Assembly (NCBI GenBank): GCA_041685145.1
Contig: JAWLGJ010000009.1
Coordinates: 1-64,000, forward strand
Source: JAWLGJ01 sp041685145
Lineage (GTDB): Bacteria > Pseudomonadota > Alphaproteobacteria > Rhodospirillales > Magnetospirillaceae
Direction: 5' to 3'
Length of the DNA: 64,000 bases
The notes beneath the pieces were generated by a model, which saw only the letters and a program-made list of their open reading frames with translations, searched no databases and was not told the DNA's origin. The translations under genes and the position numbers were made by a program. Positions 17,315 through 25,790 of the stretch are shown in pieces (the stretch's first letter is position 1; each line of letters begins with the position of its first letter).

Positions 17315-18381
17315 CAGCTTTCCCCTGAATGAAACGCCGCAATCTGCTCAAGTGACAGCCGGCGAACATCCGCTCCTTCGAAATAGCGCCGGTACCATTG
17401 AATGGTATGGCGTATGCAGTCCTCGAACCCCCAGCGCGGCCGCCAACCGAGAGCATCCTTGGCAAGCGCGTTATCCAGCGTCAGCAGCCGTGACTCCTTG
17501 ATCGAGACGTCGGCCTCATGGCGCCAGGACGCCCCCTGCCCCCACGCGGCGACACAGGCATCGGCAACGTCGCGGACGGTGCGGAAATCATGGCCATCCG
17601 GCCCGAAATTGAGCGCGCCAACCGCGCTCGCGCCCTCGCTCCACAGGCGTTGGGCCGCCAGCAGATAGCCCAGCAGCGGCTCAAGCACATGCTGCCAGGG
17701 GCGCACCGCGTCGGGGTTGCGGATGACCAGTTCCCGCCCTTCGGCGAGACTGCGCGCGAAATCCGGGATCAGGCGGTCGCTGGCCCAATCACCCCCGCCG
17801 ATAACATTGCCGGCGCGCACCGACAGCACCCCGATCCCCCGCGGTGCAAAATAGCTCTCGCGATAAGCTTCGATCGCCATTTCGCAGGCCGCCTTGCTGG
17901 CGCCATAAGGCTCGGTGCCACCCAGGGTATCGGTCTCGCGATAGGGCCAAACCCACTCCAGGTTGCGATAGACCTTGTCGGTGGTTATCGCGACGACGGC
18001 GCGCAGCGGCTCGACCCGGCGCAGCGCCTCCAGAAGGTGCACCGTGCCCATCACGTTGGTGTGAAATGTCCCGACCGGCTCGCGCCATGCACGGCGCACG
18101 ATCGGCTGCGCCGCCAGGTGGAACGCGATGTCGGGCGAGATTTGGGCCACCGCGTCCGCAACTTCGCGCTCGTTACGAATATCGACCACGAAGTGACCCG
18201 CGAGTCGCTCTCCAAGGCGCAGAAGGTCGAAGTGGGCGGGCGACGACTCTGGTGGCAGGGCGATGCCGTAGACCTCGGCCTGGAGCTGGTGCAGCCACAG
18301 CGCCAGCCAGGAGCCTTTGAAGCCGGTGTGGCCGGTAACGAGCACCCGCTTGCCGGCCCAGAAAGATGGATCAAGCCGCAT
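17314..18381 (-). CDS. rfbG: CDP-glucose 4,6-dehydratase
   Basis: RfbG converts CDP-glucose to CDP-4-keto-6-deoxyglucose. This 355-residue SDR has VLVTGHTGFKGSWLALWL, where the GFKGSW form is diagnostic of CDP-glucose dehydratases. It also has LAAQPIVRRAW, TTDKVYRN, active-site EPYGASK and the late RAGNVIGGGDWASDRLIPD and VRPWQHVLEPL blocks. It sits between rfbF and the C-methyltransferase with almost no spacing. No 3-dehydrase (AscC/RfbH type) is in the window, so a 3,6-dideoxy product is not supported. Confidence 0.94.
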   Translation of the reverse strand: MRLDPSFWAGKRVLVTGHTGFKGSWLALWLHQLQAEVYGIALPPESSPAHFDLLRLGERLAGHFVVDIRNEREVADAVAQISPDIAFHLAAQPIVRRAWREPVGTFHTNVMGTVHLLEALRRVEPLRAVVAITTDKVYRNLEWVWPYRETDTLGGTEPYGASKAACEMAIEAYRESYFAPRGIGVLSVRAGNVIGGGDWASDRLIPDFARSLAEGRELVIRNPDAVRPWQHVLEPLLGYLLAAQRLWSEGASAVGALNFGPDGHDFRTVRDVADACVAAWGQGASWRHEADVSIKESRLLTLDNALAKDALGWRPRWGFEDCIRHTIQWYRRYFEGADVRRLSLEQIAAFHSGES

Positions 18382-18390
18382 CTGCGAACC

Positions 18391-19167
18391 TCACCACACC
18401 CGCCAGGGCGCTTTTCCTGACTCCCACAAGGCTTCCAGCATGTTTTTCTCGCGAAGAGTATCCATGGGCTGCCAAAAGCCGTCATGGTGGTAGCTCATTA
18501 ACTCGCCATCTGCGGCGAGCCTGTTCAGCGGCTCGTTTTCCCAAACCGTCTCCGGACCGTCGATATAGTTGATGCATTCGGGCGACAGCACGAAGAAGCC
18601 GCCATTGATCAACGCCCCTTCGCCACGCGGCTTTTCGGTGAAACTTCTGACCCGGTCGCCCTCCAGGTCCAGGGCACCAAAACGCCCCGGCGGGGCAACC
18701 GCCGTCACCGTGGCACGTCGCCCGTGCGAGCGGTGGAAGGCGAACAGCGCCGTCAGATCAATGTCGGCCACCCCATCACCATAAGTAAAAGCGAAAGCGT
18801 CTTCACCCTCCACGAAGTGGCGCACGGCCCGCAGGCGGCCCCCGGTCATCGTATCGTCGCCCGTGTCCACCAGCGTCACCCGCCAGCGGTCGGCTCCCTT
18901 CTTATGGACTTCCATCTTGTTGTGTTCGAAATCAAAAGTAACATCGGACATGTGTAGGAAATAATTGTTAAAATATTCCTTGATAATGTATCCCTTGTAT
19001 CCACAACAGACGATAAACTCGGTTACGCCGTGGGCGGCGTAGATCTTCATGATGTGCCAGAGCATGGGGCGGCCGCCGATTTCGACCATGGGCTTGGGCC
19101 TCGCACCTGTTTCTTCGCTTAGACGCGTACCCAACCCCCCTGCCAAAATCACCGCTTTGCTGACCAT
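18391..19167 (-). CDS. rfbF: Glucose-1-phosphate cytidylyltransferase
   Basis: RfbF joins CTP and glucose-1-phosphate to CDP-glucose. The 258-residue product has the nucleotidyltransferase start KAVILAGGLGTRLSEETGARPKPM, the cytidylyltransferase-specific EFIVCCGYKGYIIKEYF and FDFEHNKMEVH, and the metal Asp in TYGDGVADID. The ATG at 19167 has GGAG eight bases upstream; a GTG lies one codon earlier. It is directly followed by rfbG. Confidence 0.95.
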   Translation of the reverse strand: MVSKAVILAGGLGTRLSEETGARPKPMVEIGGRPMLWHIMKIYAAHGVTEFIVCCGYKGYIIKEYFNNYFLHMSDVTFDFEHNKMEVHKKGADRWRVTLVDTGDDTMTGGRLRAVRHFVEGEDAFAFTYGDGVADIDLTALFAFHRSHGRRATVTAVAPPGRFGALDLEGDRVRSFTEKPRGEGALINGGFFVLSPECINYIDGPETVWENEPLNRLAADGELMSYHHDGFWQPMDTLREKNMLEALWESGKAPWRVW

Positions 19168-19213
19168 CACGTCGTCTCCGTCTTTCCTAAATGCACGTCC
19201 TAAAGCGATGGCA

Positions 19214-20479
19214 CTATCCGGCGACGGCGCCGCTGTCCACCGTCAAGTCCTGATAGAGGTTCGCGAACTTGTCGCTGATGACGTCCCTGTCGAACAACTC
19301 CGACGCAAGTCTGCGCGCGCGGCGACCAACATCCGGGTGGAAGAGCGGTCGAAGTGTTTCGGGGGCAAGCCCCCCTCCCTCGACCGTGTCGTCGAACACG
19401 GCGCCAACCTTGTGCTCTCTTACCAGTTCGCCGACCGCCTGCGGATACGGCGAAACGAGAATAGGCACCCCTGCCGCCAAATACTCCGCGGATTTGGTCG
19501 AGAAACCGGTCGCACATAACATGCGGTCGATCTCGGTCGTGGGGCGCTTGTAAACGTTGCAGGCCAGATGGTGCGACCGAAGCAATTCGGGCATCTGGCT
19601 CGGGTCGGTGACGCGGCGGAACCGCAGGTCGCGCTCCGGCGCCGCCATGATGCCCGCGGCGATCCGCCGCAACGGCTCGTGCGGATAGGTTGTCACCACC
19701 GTCAGCTCCGCACCGCCGGCTGCCTCAGCGACCCAGTTCGCCAAGCGGAACAACATGGTCGGATCCTGCATCCCGCCCTGGTACAGGGCGCCCGCGTAGA
19801 CGAGGCGCACGGGAGACTCCGGCAGATTCGGCAGGCTGTCGGATGGGGGCACGGTCGCCGCGATGTAGTTCGTCAGCGACCGCCGCGCGCCGAGCGCGCG
19901 GTAATGCGCCGCCATCGGTTCGTTGACCGAGACCACCGCGTCGACATCGTGGACGAGTCGCTTCTCGATCGCCCTGAACTCGGCCAGGTCCAGCGGGTCG
20001 GGCCGGTTGCGGAACTGCATCTCCGGCCAAAGAGACCGGACGTCATAGACGATGCGGTAGGACAACCCGAAGCGGGCCCGCAGCGAAGCCGCGATGTGCG
20101 TGGCCAGGAGGGAGCGGCAGTGAACGACATCGGGGGCAAGGCGACGCAACTCCGGCAACAGCGTGTAGCGCGCGGCCGCGAATATGATCCCGATTGTCCG
20201 ACGGGTGGGAAAAACGAAGTTTTGCGTAACCGGAATCCAGCAAATCCGCACGGGGGCGGGAGCGATGACCTCGCGGAGCCTCTTCAGTTCCGCCCCATAG
20301 CGCAGCCTTTCGCGGATCAGGCCGCTGTGGACGACCGGCACTCCCGCCACCAGCGTCAGGTCGATGTCCGGCCATCGGCGTTGCAGACCGGCGAGGGTCT
20401 CGGCGACCTGGGTGCGATAGATGCCGTAGGCGCGCGGCGTCTCACCCCATGTCAGGTAGACGACTTTAATCGGTGTCAT
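19214..20479 (-). CDS. Glycosyltransferase, GT4-like (GT-B fold)
   Basis: This 421-residue protein resembles GT4-type retaining enzymes. The N-terminal half has DVVHCRSLLATHIAASL and RIVYDVRSLWPEM. The C-terminal half has a VRLVYAGALYQGG start and an ETFSTKSAEYLAAGVPILVS-like block (here GFSTKSAEYLAAGVPIL) that corresponds to the donor-binding region. The classical EX7E is only partly recognisable. The start ATG lies inside the end of the sulfotransferase gene (14-base overlap). Donor and acceptor are unknown. Confidence 0.72.
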   Translation of the reverse strand: MTPIKVVYLTWGETPRAYGIYRTQVAETLAGLQRRWPDIDLTLVAGVPVVHSGLIRERLRYGAELKRLREVIAPAPVRICWIPVTQNFVFPTRRTIGIIFAAARYTLLPELRRLAPDVVHCRSLLATHIAASLRARFGLSYRIVYDVRSLWPEMQFRNRPDPLDLAEFRAIEKRLVHDVDAVVSVNEPMAAHYRALGARRSLTNYIAATVPPSDSLPNLPESPVRLVYAGALYQGGMQDPTMLFRLANWVAEAAGGAELTVVTTYPHEPLRRIAAGIMAAPERDLRFRRVTDPSQMPELLRSHHLACNVYKRPTTEIDRMLCATGFSTKSAEYLAAGVPILVSPYPQAVGELVREHKVGAVFDDTVEGGGLAPETLRPLFHPDVGRRARRLASELFDRDVISDKFANLYQDLTVDSGAVAG

Positions 20480-21461
20480 AGCCGAACTTCCGTGCATATG
20501 GCGCCAGCGCCTCGCACAATGCGGAGTGGTCGTCGCGGGAAATGTCTGTGCGCCAACGGCCGCTGTTGGCGGCACTCAGGTCGACGGCCAGCATTTCCGG
20601 CGTCAACGTCAAGCCCGTTTCGCGGCATAGTTTGGTCAGTACGGACTCGGGCTCCGCGGCGAGATCCTCCAGACGCACCACCGTCAAACGCGCGGGCGCG
20701 ACACGCTCCGTCGCCGCAAGAATGTTATCCATAGCCGCGCGATAGAAGTTTTGCGCCGCCGGCAGGTTCCGGGGCGTCCAGCGCTGATGCAGGAACGACG
20801 CAACCACGTCACGAGGGTCGCGGACGATATGCACGAGATGAGCGCCGGGCAAAAGCTCAAGCAATTCTGGCGAAAACTGCAAATTGTATGTGTTGTCATC
20901 GATATAAAATTGTGCACCGCCTTGAAGGGCGAGAAATTCGCCAATGTTTTCAGTGAGGAAAGTGGAGAATGCGCGACGCAGGCCATCAGAAGTAGCGGAC
21001 ACGGCTATTCGGTTCTCGCTCCTCTGCCAGTGGCCGCAACGGCCGGGCCAGATTCCGGCGTAGCGCCCGGTCTCGAGTTCCCGCAGCAGCCTTTTCACGG
21101 CCGCCTCGAAACCCGGAAAATAGGCCGAAAGCTCCCACTCCTTGTACCGCCTCAGATTGAGCTGCATTAGCCCTGCCGCGCGCGCCGCGTTTTCGGCCCG
21201 CATCGCCACACGGTCCAGCCACGAGCGCCGGGCCACGCGCACGAGAAGACGCTCCAATCGCGTCAGGATGCGGTGCATCTCGAACGGAGTCGGCGACGCG
21301 CGCAACGCACGGTACGCGGGCAGCAGCCCGTCGGGGTCGACCGTGAAACGCGTCTCGAACGGCAGCGCCGCAGCCCCGGGCGCCAGACCCAGAATGTTCT
21401 TCAGCACATTCGAGCCCGACCGCCCGGTGCCGCCGATCATGATTGCCCGTGGTTCATTCAC
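20466..21461 (-). CDS. PAPS-dependent sulfotransferase
   Basis: This 331-residue protein has the 5'-phosphosulfate loop near its start (GGTGRSGSN, about residues 10-18) and the 3'-phosphate motif HIVRDPRDVVASF (about residue 216). These are the two marks of cytosolic-type sulfotransferases. It should move sulfate from PAPS to a hydroxyl of a sugar in the repeat unit. It begins with GTG in a four-base overlap (GTGA) with the PIG-L gene, and the glycosyltransferase starts inside its end, so the three are tightly coupled. Confidence 0.88.
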   Translation of the reverse strand: MNEPRAIMIGGTGRSGSNVLKNILGLAPGAAALPFETRFTVDPDGLLPAYRALRASPTPFEMHRILTRLERLLVRVARRSWLDRVAMRAENAARAAGLMQLNLRRYKEWELSAYFPGFEAAVKRLLRELETGRYAGIWPGRCGHWQRSENRIAVSATSDGLRRAFSTFLTENIGEFLALQGGAQFYIDDNTYNLQFSPELLELLPGAHLVHIVRDPRDVVASFLHQRWTPRNLPAAQNFYRAAMDNILAATERVAPARLTVVRLEDLAAEPESVLTKLCRETGLTLTPEMLAVDLSAANSGRWRTDISRDDHSALCEALAPYARKFGYDTD

Positions 21462-22093
21462 GGGTCGATCCAGCGCAGGACTTCGAAGGCTTCCGCGAGG
21501 GGAACGCCCCCCTTCAATCCGTTGTAGATGGCGATGCCGCGCTGCACCTCCCGATCGACATAGGGCCGGAAGTGCTGGCTCTCATAGGCGGAGATGGCCG
21601 CAAGCTTGGCCTCCAGATCGGCCTCGGACAGCCCCACCACGAGATCGAAATCAAAGTGTCGGCTGTTCCACGGCAACTCATAGCCCAGAAGCGTCGTACC
21701 CTTGAACGCGCGCATCGCCTCTTGGTGAATGACGGTGTGGTCCTGATGGACGTCCACGGAATTAGGCGCGAAGACGAGCGTCGGCCGCACCTCCCGCCGC
21801 AGACGTATCATCTCGTCGAGGATGTCCTGTCGGCGTTCGTTGAACCGGCGCACGCGAAAATCCAGAAACTCCAGCCTGTCGCCCGGAATGCCAAGCCTGG
21901 CGGTGGCGGCCCGGCATTCATGTTCCATCGTGTCCGGAGCAAGGCCATCGGGGAGCGACTGCGCGCATGTTGAGAAGGCGACATAGGTCACTGACTCCGC
22001 GGCCGACGCATACTTGTGGATCGTTCCACCCGCGCCCAATTCACCGTCATCGGCATGCGGCGCCAATATCAACATTCTTTGAGCCGGCAACAT
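21458..22093 (-). CDS. PIG-L (LmbE-like) family deacetylase
   Basis: This 211-residue metal-dependent deacetylase has the zinc motif APHADDGELG (about residues 11-20) and the third ligand in DVHQDHTVIHQEA. The family removes acetyl from N-acetyl sugars or small metabolites. In this setting it may deacetylate a HexNAc in the nucleotide- or lipid-linked repeat, giving a free amine or a position for another group. The gene is one base after the flippase stop. Confidence 0.87.
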   Translation of the reverse strand: MLPAQRMLILAPHADDGELGAGGTIHKYASAAESVTYVAFSTCAQSLPDGLAPDTMEHECRAATARLGIPGDRLEFLDFRVRRFNERRQDILDEMIRLRREVRPTLVFAPNSVDVHQDHTVIHQEAMRAFKGTTLLGYELPWNSRHFDFDLVVGLSEADLEAKLAAISAYESQHFRPYVDREVQRGIAIYNGLKGGVPLAEAFEVLRWIDP

Positions 22094-22094
22094 G

Positions 22095-23411
22095 TCAAAT
22101 ACCTCCTCTCAGTCCAAGCTCCTGTTTTCTTTGCACGGTCCGAATGAGAATGGAATTGGCGCGCAAATGTAACAAAAACCTAATGCCGTAAGTGATCGGA
22201 AACGCAAATGACGCGGTGGCAATGGTGGCGACGGGTGACATGTCAATTTGGGACATCCCGTAGAATGCACCGGAAAAAATCATAATATTCAATACATCAC
22301 AATACAACTGCCAGTGCTGCTTGCGATACACCTTCAGGTGGTTGGTTGAACTCCACACCAACAGCGCCATCAGCATCGGCGTCAGCGCGGCCAGCACCGC
22401 GCCGGCGCCGTGCCACCGAGCGCCAAAAATCGGCCCGAAATACAGAGGTCCGGCCAGGCAAACCGCGGCGAAGGGCAGCGCCGTCAGGAAGAGTACCCGT
22501 GTGGTTTTAAGGAATAGCTTCCGTAGCGCGGCCGGGTTCGACCGCGCCTGGATGGCAGCCTCCGACCAGAACCCCTTCGCCAGCGCCGCCGTCAGAAAAA
22601 CAACCGGCGCGGTGCCGATGCGGAAGACAAATGAGAACCACCCCAACGTGGTCTGGTCATAAAACGACCATATAAACAAAAATGGCAAATAAAATGACAA
22701 CGTATGCAGGATCGACGAGCCGGTCGACGCAAGAATATCGTACCGGAAGTGACCGATTACGTTCCTTACGTAGCGGAAACGCAGGCTGCGAACGTCACTT
22801 ACAAAACCTTTGAGGCCAATCAGCAACAGTGTACCGGCCGCCACATGGCTGAGCACATAGCTCGCGGGCAGGAAGTAGGCGGAGACGGCCAGAGCCAAGC
22901 CCAGAATGATGGCAAGACCACTGAAAACTGCGGACTGCGTCAGTTTCGACAGGCCGATCAGCTTCACGCTGCCGCTGGCGATGTACCAGCTTTGCAGAAC
23001 CGCCTGAAGCCCCGCCATGAGGACCGATACCGGCAGGAACAGGAAGAGCATCCTCGCCTGCTCTCCCAATCCCAGGCGGTCCGCTCCCAGGCCGGCGAGG
23101 AGCAGCAACAGCGCCGTCAACAGCAACACAAACGCCGTCAGCGCCGCCAACGCGCCGAGTATCATCGCGGCCGCCTGTCGCCGCGTTCGGGCGTTCGGAA
23201 CCGACCACTCGATGCGGGCGGTTGCCGCCGAAAGCAAGATCGCCTGCACGGTGGTGAGGATGCCGAGAAGCGCAAAATCCTCGGGAGGAAATAGTTGTGT
23301 GAGAATCGGCGACGTGACGAGAAATATGGAATGCGCCAACACCGTAGTGCCGGCCATCCAAAGGGTGTTGCGCCCAAAGCGCGAAGATCGCAGCCGCGCC
23401 AGGACTTTCAT
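22095..23411 (-). CDS. Polysaccharide repeat-unit flippase (Wzx-like, MOP superfamily)
   Basis: This 438-residue membrane protein has about twelve hydrophobic segments and begins NTLWMAGTTVLAHSIFLVTSPILTQLFPPEDFALLG. That start, with FxPxxFG/ALL after the first two helices, is typical of Wzx and related lipid-linked oligosaccharide flippases. It would move undecaprenyl-PP-linked repeats to the periplasmic face for the Wzy-like polymerase. Parts of the gene are AT-richer than the surroundings. Confidence 0.87.
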   Translation of the reverse strand: MKVLARLRSSRFGRNTLWMAGTTVLAHSIFLVTSPILTQLFPPEDFALLGILTTVQAILLSAATARIEWSVPNARTRRQAAAMILGALAALTAFVLLLTALLLLLAGLGADRLGLGEQARMLFLFLPVSVLMAGLQAVLQSWYIASGSVKLIGLSKLTQSAVFSGLAIILGLALAVSAYFLPASYVLSHVAAGTLLLIGLKGFVSDVRSLRFRYVRNVIGHFRYDILASTGSSILHTLSFYLPFLFIWSFYDQTTLGWFSFVFRIGTAPVVFLTAALAKGFWSEAAIQARSNPAALRKLFLKTTRVLFLTALPFAAVCLAGPLYFGPIFGARWHGAGAVLAALTPMLMALLVWSSTNHLKVYRKQHWQLYCDVLNIMIFSGAFYGMSQIDMSPVATIATASFAFPITYGIRFLLHLRANSILIRTVQRKQELGLRGGI

Positions 23412-23544
23412 AACGCCCTTGGCCCCGTCACAGCGGCCCGGATGCCCGCGCCGAAGAGCCCATGAGAAAGTCGCACGAACAATTCGAGATACCCAGTGTT
23501 GAGGCCAGAGAGCAGCCGCGCCCCTTGCTCCCGGGGAGGGCGGT

Positions 23545-24675
23545 TCATCGCTCCAGGCGGCGAAGAACGTCGATCACCCGGTCCTGGTCATCCGGCTGAA
23601 GATAGGGGTGCATCGGCAGCGAGAAGACCCGCGCGGCGAGATCCTCGGAGGCGCCAAGGCCCGCCGGATCGGCAGGGCAATCGCGATACGCCGTCTGCTG
23701 GTGCAACGGCAACGGGTAGTAGATCGCGCTGGGAATGCCCGCCGCCTTCAACGCCGCCATTGCGCGGTCGCGCTGCTCGCCGTCGCGCGCCTTCAGCGTG
23801 TATTGTGCCCAGACCGAGCGCGTGCCGTTGCCGTCGCCGATGGGCGGCACCGAATAGTATTCGGCGAGCCCGTCATGGTAGCGGCGCGCCACCGCCTGAC
23901 GGGCGGCAATCTCTTCCCCATAAATCGACAGCTTCACCAACAGGATGGCCGCCTGCAACGTGTCCAGGCGTGAATTCAGGCCAATCCGGACGTTGTCGTA
24001 TTTGTGGGTTCCCTTGCCGTGGACCCGAAGGCTCCGGAGTGCCTCCGCGAGCGCATCGTCGGCGGTAAAGACCGCGCCGCCGTCGCCATAGCAGCCCAAG
24101 GGCTTGGCCGGAAAAAAAGAGGTCGTGGCGATGTCGCCGAAGGTAACACTGCCCTGGCCCCGGAATTGCGCGCCGAACCCCTGCGCGCTGTCGATGATGA
24201 CGGCCATGCCCTCGGCTTCGGCAACGGGGGCGATTGCGTCGCGGTCGGCGGGGAGCCCGAAGAGATCGACCGGAATCACCGCCGCCGGGCGCAATCCGCG
24301 CGCCCGCGCGGCCTCGACGGCGCGCGCCAGGCTCTCTGCGCTCATGTTGAAACTTGCCGCATCGACATCGGTAAAGACCGGCGTGGCGCCGACGACAGGC
24401 ACCACTTCCGCCGTCGCCGCGAAGGTGAACGACGGGCAAAAGACCGCATCGCCCCGTCCGATTCCCAATGCCATCAAGGCCAGTTGCAGCGCATCGGTCC
24501 CGTTGGCGCAGGTGATGCAGTGCCTCGCCCCCGCAAACTCGGCCAGGCGGCTTTCAAGCTCGGCAACCTCGGGCCCGAGGATGTACTGGCCGTGAGCCAA
24601 CACGCGGGCCATTGCCTCGTCGATTTGCGGCTTGAGGCGGGCCTGTTGGGTTGTCAGGTCAATAAACGCGGTCAT
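23545..24675 (-). CDS. DegT/DnrJ/EryC1 aminotransferase, WbpE-like
   Basis: This 376-residue PLP enzyme has ANGTDALQLALMALGIG, CPSFTFAATAEV, the PLP Asp in VIIDSAQGFGA, and the Schiff-base Lys in SFFPAKPLGCYGDGG (Lys191). This wording is that of WbpE/WlbC, which transaminate UDP-3-keto-GlcNAcA at C3 using glutamate. It is coupled by ATGA overlap to the formyltransferase gene upstream and lies one gene from wbpB, which supports the 3-amino-uronic acid role. Confidence 0.88.
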   Translation of the reverse strand: MTAFIDLTTQQARLKPQIDEAMARVLAHGQYILGPEVAELESRLAEFAGARHCITCANGTDALQLALMALGIGRGDAVFCPSFTFAATAEVVPVVGATPVFTDVDAASFNMSAESLARAVEAARARGLRPAAVIPVDLFGLPADRDAIAPVAEAEGMAVIIDSAQGFGAQFRGQGSVTFGDIATTSFFPAKPLGCYGDGGAVFTADDALAEALRSLRVHGKGTHKYDNVRIGLNSRLDTLQAAILLVKLSIYGEEIAARQAVARRYHDGLAEYYSVPPIGDGNGTRSVWAQYTLKARDGEQRDRAMAALKAAGIPSAIYYPLPLHQQTAYRDCPADPAGLGASEDLAARVFSLPMHPYLQPDDQDRVIDVLRRLER

Positions 24676-25790
24676 GTTTCAACCCGCTGCCGAGGCTCGA
24701 AATACGATGCCAGCCGTGCGTTGCCGGCGTCCTTCGCGTAATCCAGGACGTTCCGTCCCGCGCAATCCCTCCGCCCGGCGTCCGCCCCATGCTTGAACAG
24801 CAGGTCCAGCACCGCCGGGTCCGGCTCGGAGCATTGCAGCAACCACTCGGCTGCGTGCATCACGGGCGTGCGGCCGTCGCCGTCCACACCGTTCGGATCC
24901 GCCCCTTTTTTCAGAAGCCGTTCCACCACCTCGCGCTGCCCGCGCGCGGTGGCGGCGATCAGCGGCGTTCGCCCACGGTCGTCACGCCCCTCCAGCATGG
25001 CCGGACACGCCTCGACGATGCCTTCGGCAACGCCAGCGTCACCCGCGTCGCAGGCTGCGAAAAGCCGCGCCAATTGTTGGCGCTGATAGTGGTAGGCCCG
25101 CCACCGGGGAAACGCGCGCAGCGCGGCCCATTTCTCTGCGGCCTGCATGGGGTCGTTCTTCTTCGGCCGGTCGATGGGGACGGTCGCCAGCGGCCCCTCG
25201 TCGCGCAGCCGGACAAATCGCCGCAGCGCCAGTATCTGGGCCTGGTACAGGTTCTCCTGCACCGCCTCCGCGCTGTCATCCGGGCCGAGAACCAATTCAT
25301 CGAAGAACAGGTGCCGGCCGGCGTCGACGCGGAAGTCGATGAGATGCGCCGTCACCCCCATGGGTACATTGCGCTGGATGGAATAGAAGAACGCGTTCAG
25401 CCCCGAGGTCTCGGGGATTTTCCCGGGGTGGAAATTGACGATACCTTCCCCGAACAGCCCGATCACGTTCCTGCGAAGGATTCGGGCTCCGGCGATGATT
25501 CCCAATTCGAAACGGTGCTTGCGCTGCACCGCGGCGATGCCTTCCGCGTCGTGGTGGTCCATTTCCACGAACGCCACGTTCAGCGACTCGCACAGGCGGC
25601 GGGTGTCGAGCGCCGGGGCGCGGCGCAGAGTTTGGGGAATGTACGAGGTGCCGTCGATGCCTTCGAGCTTCTTCCACGGCGCGCCAATGACACACAGGTT
25701 CCGCCAGCCCGCGGTCACCAACTCCAGGATGAAGTCATGCGTCTTGCGGTGCGGAAACGCGTAGGCAAAGACGGCAACGGGATCAACCAT
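24672..25790 (-). CDS. Sugar N-formyltransferase with C-terminal ankyrin repeats (QdtF-like)
   Basis: This 372-residue protein has a formyltransferase domain (about residues 1-205). The active-site set is visible as VNFHPG (Asn119, His121) and RVDAG (Asp156), with the usual ETSGLNAFFYSI helix in between. Three or so ankyrin repeats follow at about 240-365 (GRTPLIAATARGQREVVERL, GRTPVMHAAEW, GRNVLDYA). QdtF of Providencia, a dTDP-3-amino-3,6-dideoxyglucose formyltransferase, is known to carry such repeats. The donor should be N10-formyl-tetrahydrofolate. Given WbpB and WbpE neighbours, the acceptor here is probably the 3-amine of a UDP-2-acetamido-3-amino-uronic acid, where other bacteria use the acetyltransferase WbpD. 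Confidence 0.85.
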   Translation of the reverse strand: MVDPVAVFAYAFPHRKTHDFILELVTAGWRNLCVIGAPWKKLEGIDGTSYIPQTLRRAPALDTRRLCESLNVAFVEMDHHDAEGIAAVQRKHRFELGIIAGARILRRNVIGLFGEGIVNFHPGKIPETSGLNAFFYSIQRNVPMGVTAHLIDFRVDAGRHLFFDELVLGPDDSAEAVQENLYQAQILALRRFVRLRDEGPLATVPIDRPKKNDPMQAAEKWAALRAFPRWRAYHYQRQQLARLFAACDAGDAGVAEGIVEACPAMLEGRDDRGRTPLIAATARGQREVVERLLKKGADPNGVDGDGRTPVMHAAEWLLQCSEPDPAVLDLLFKHGADAGRRDCAGRNVLDYAKDAGNARLASYFEPRQRVET

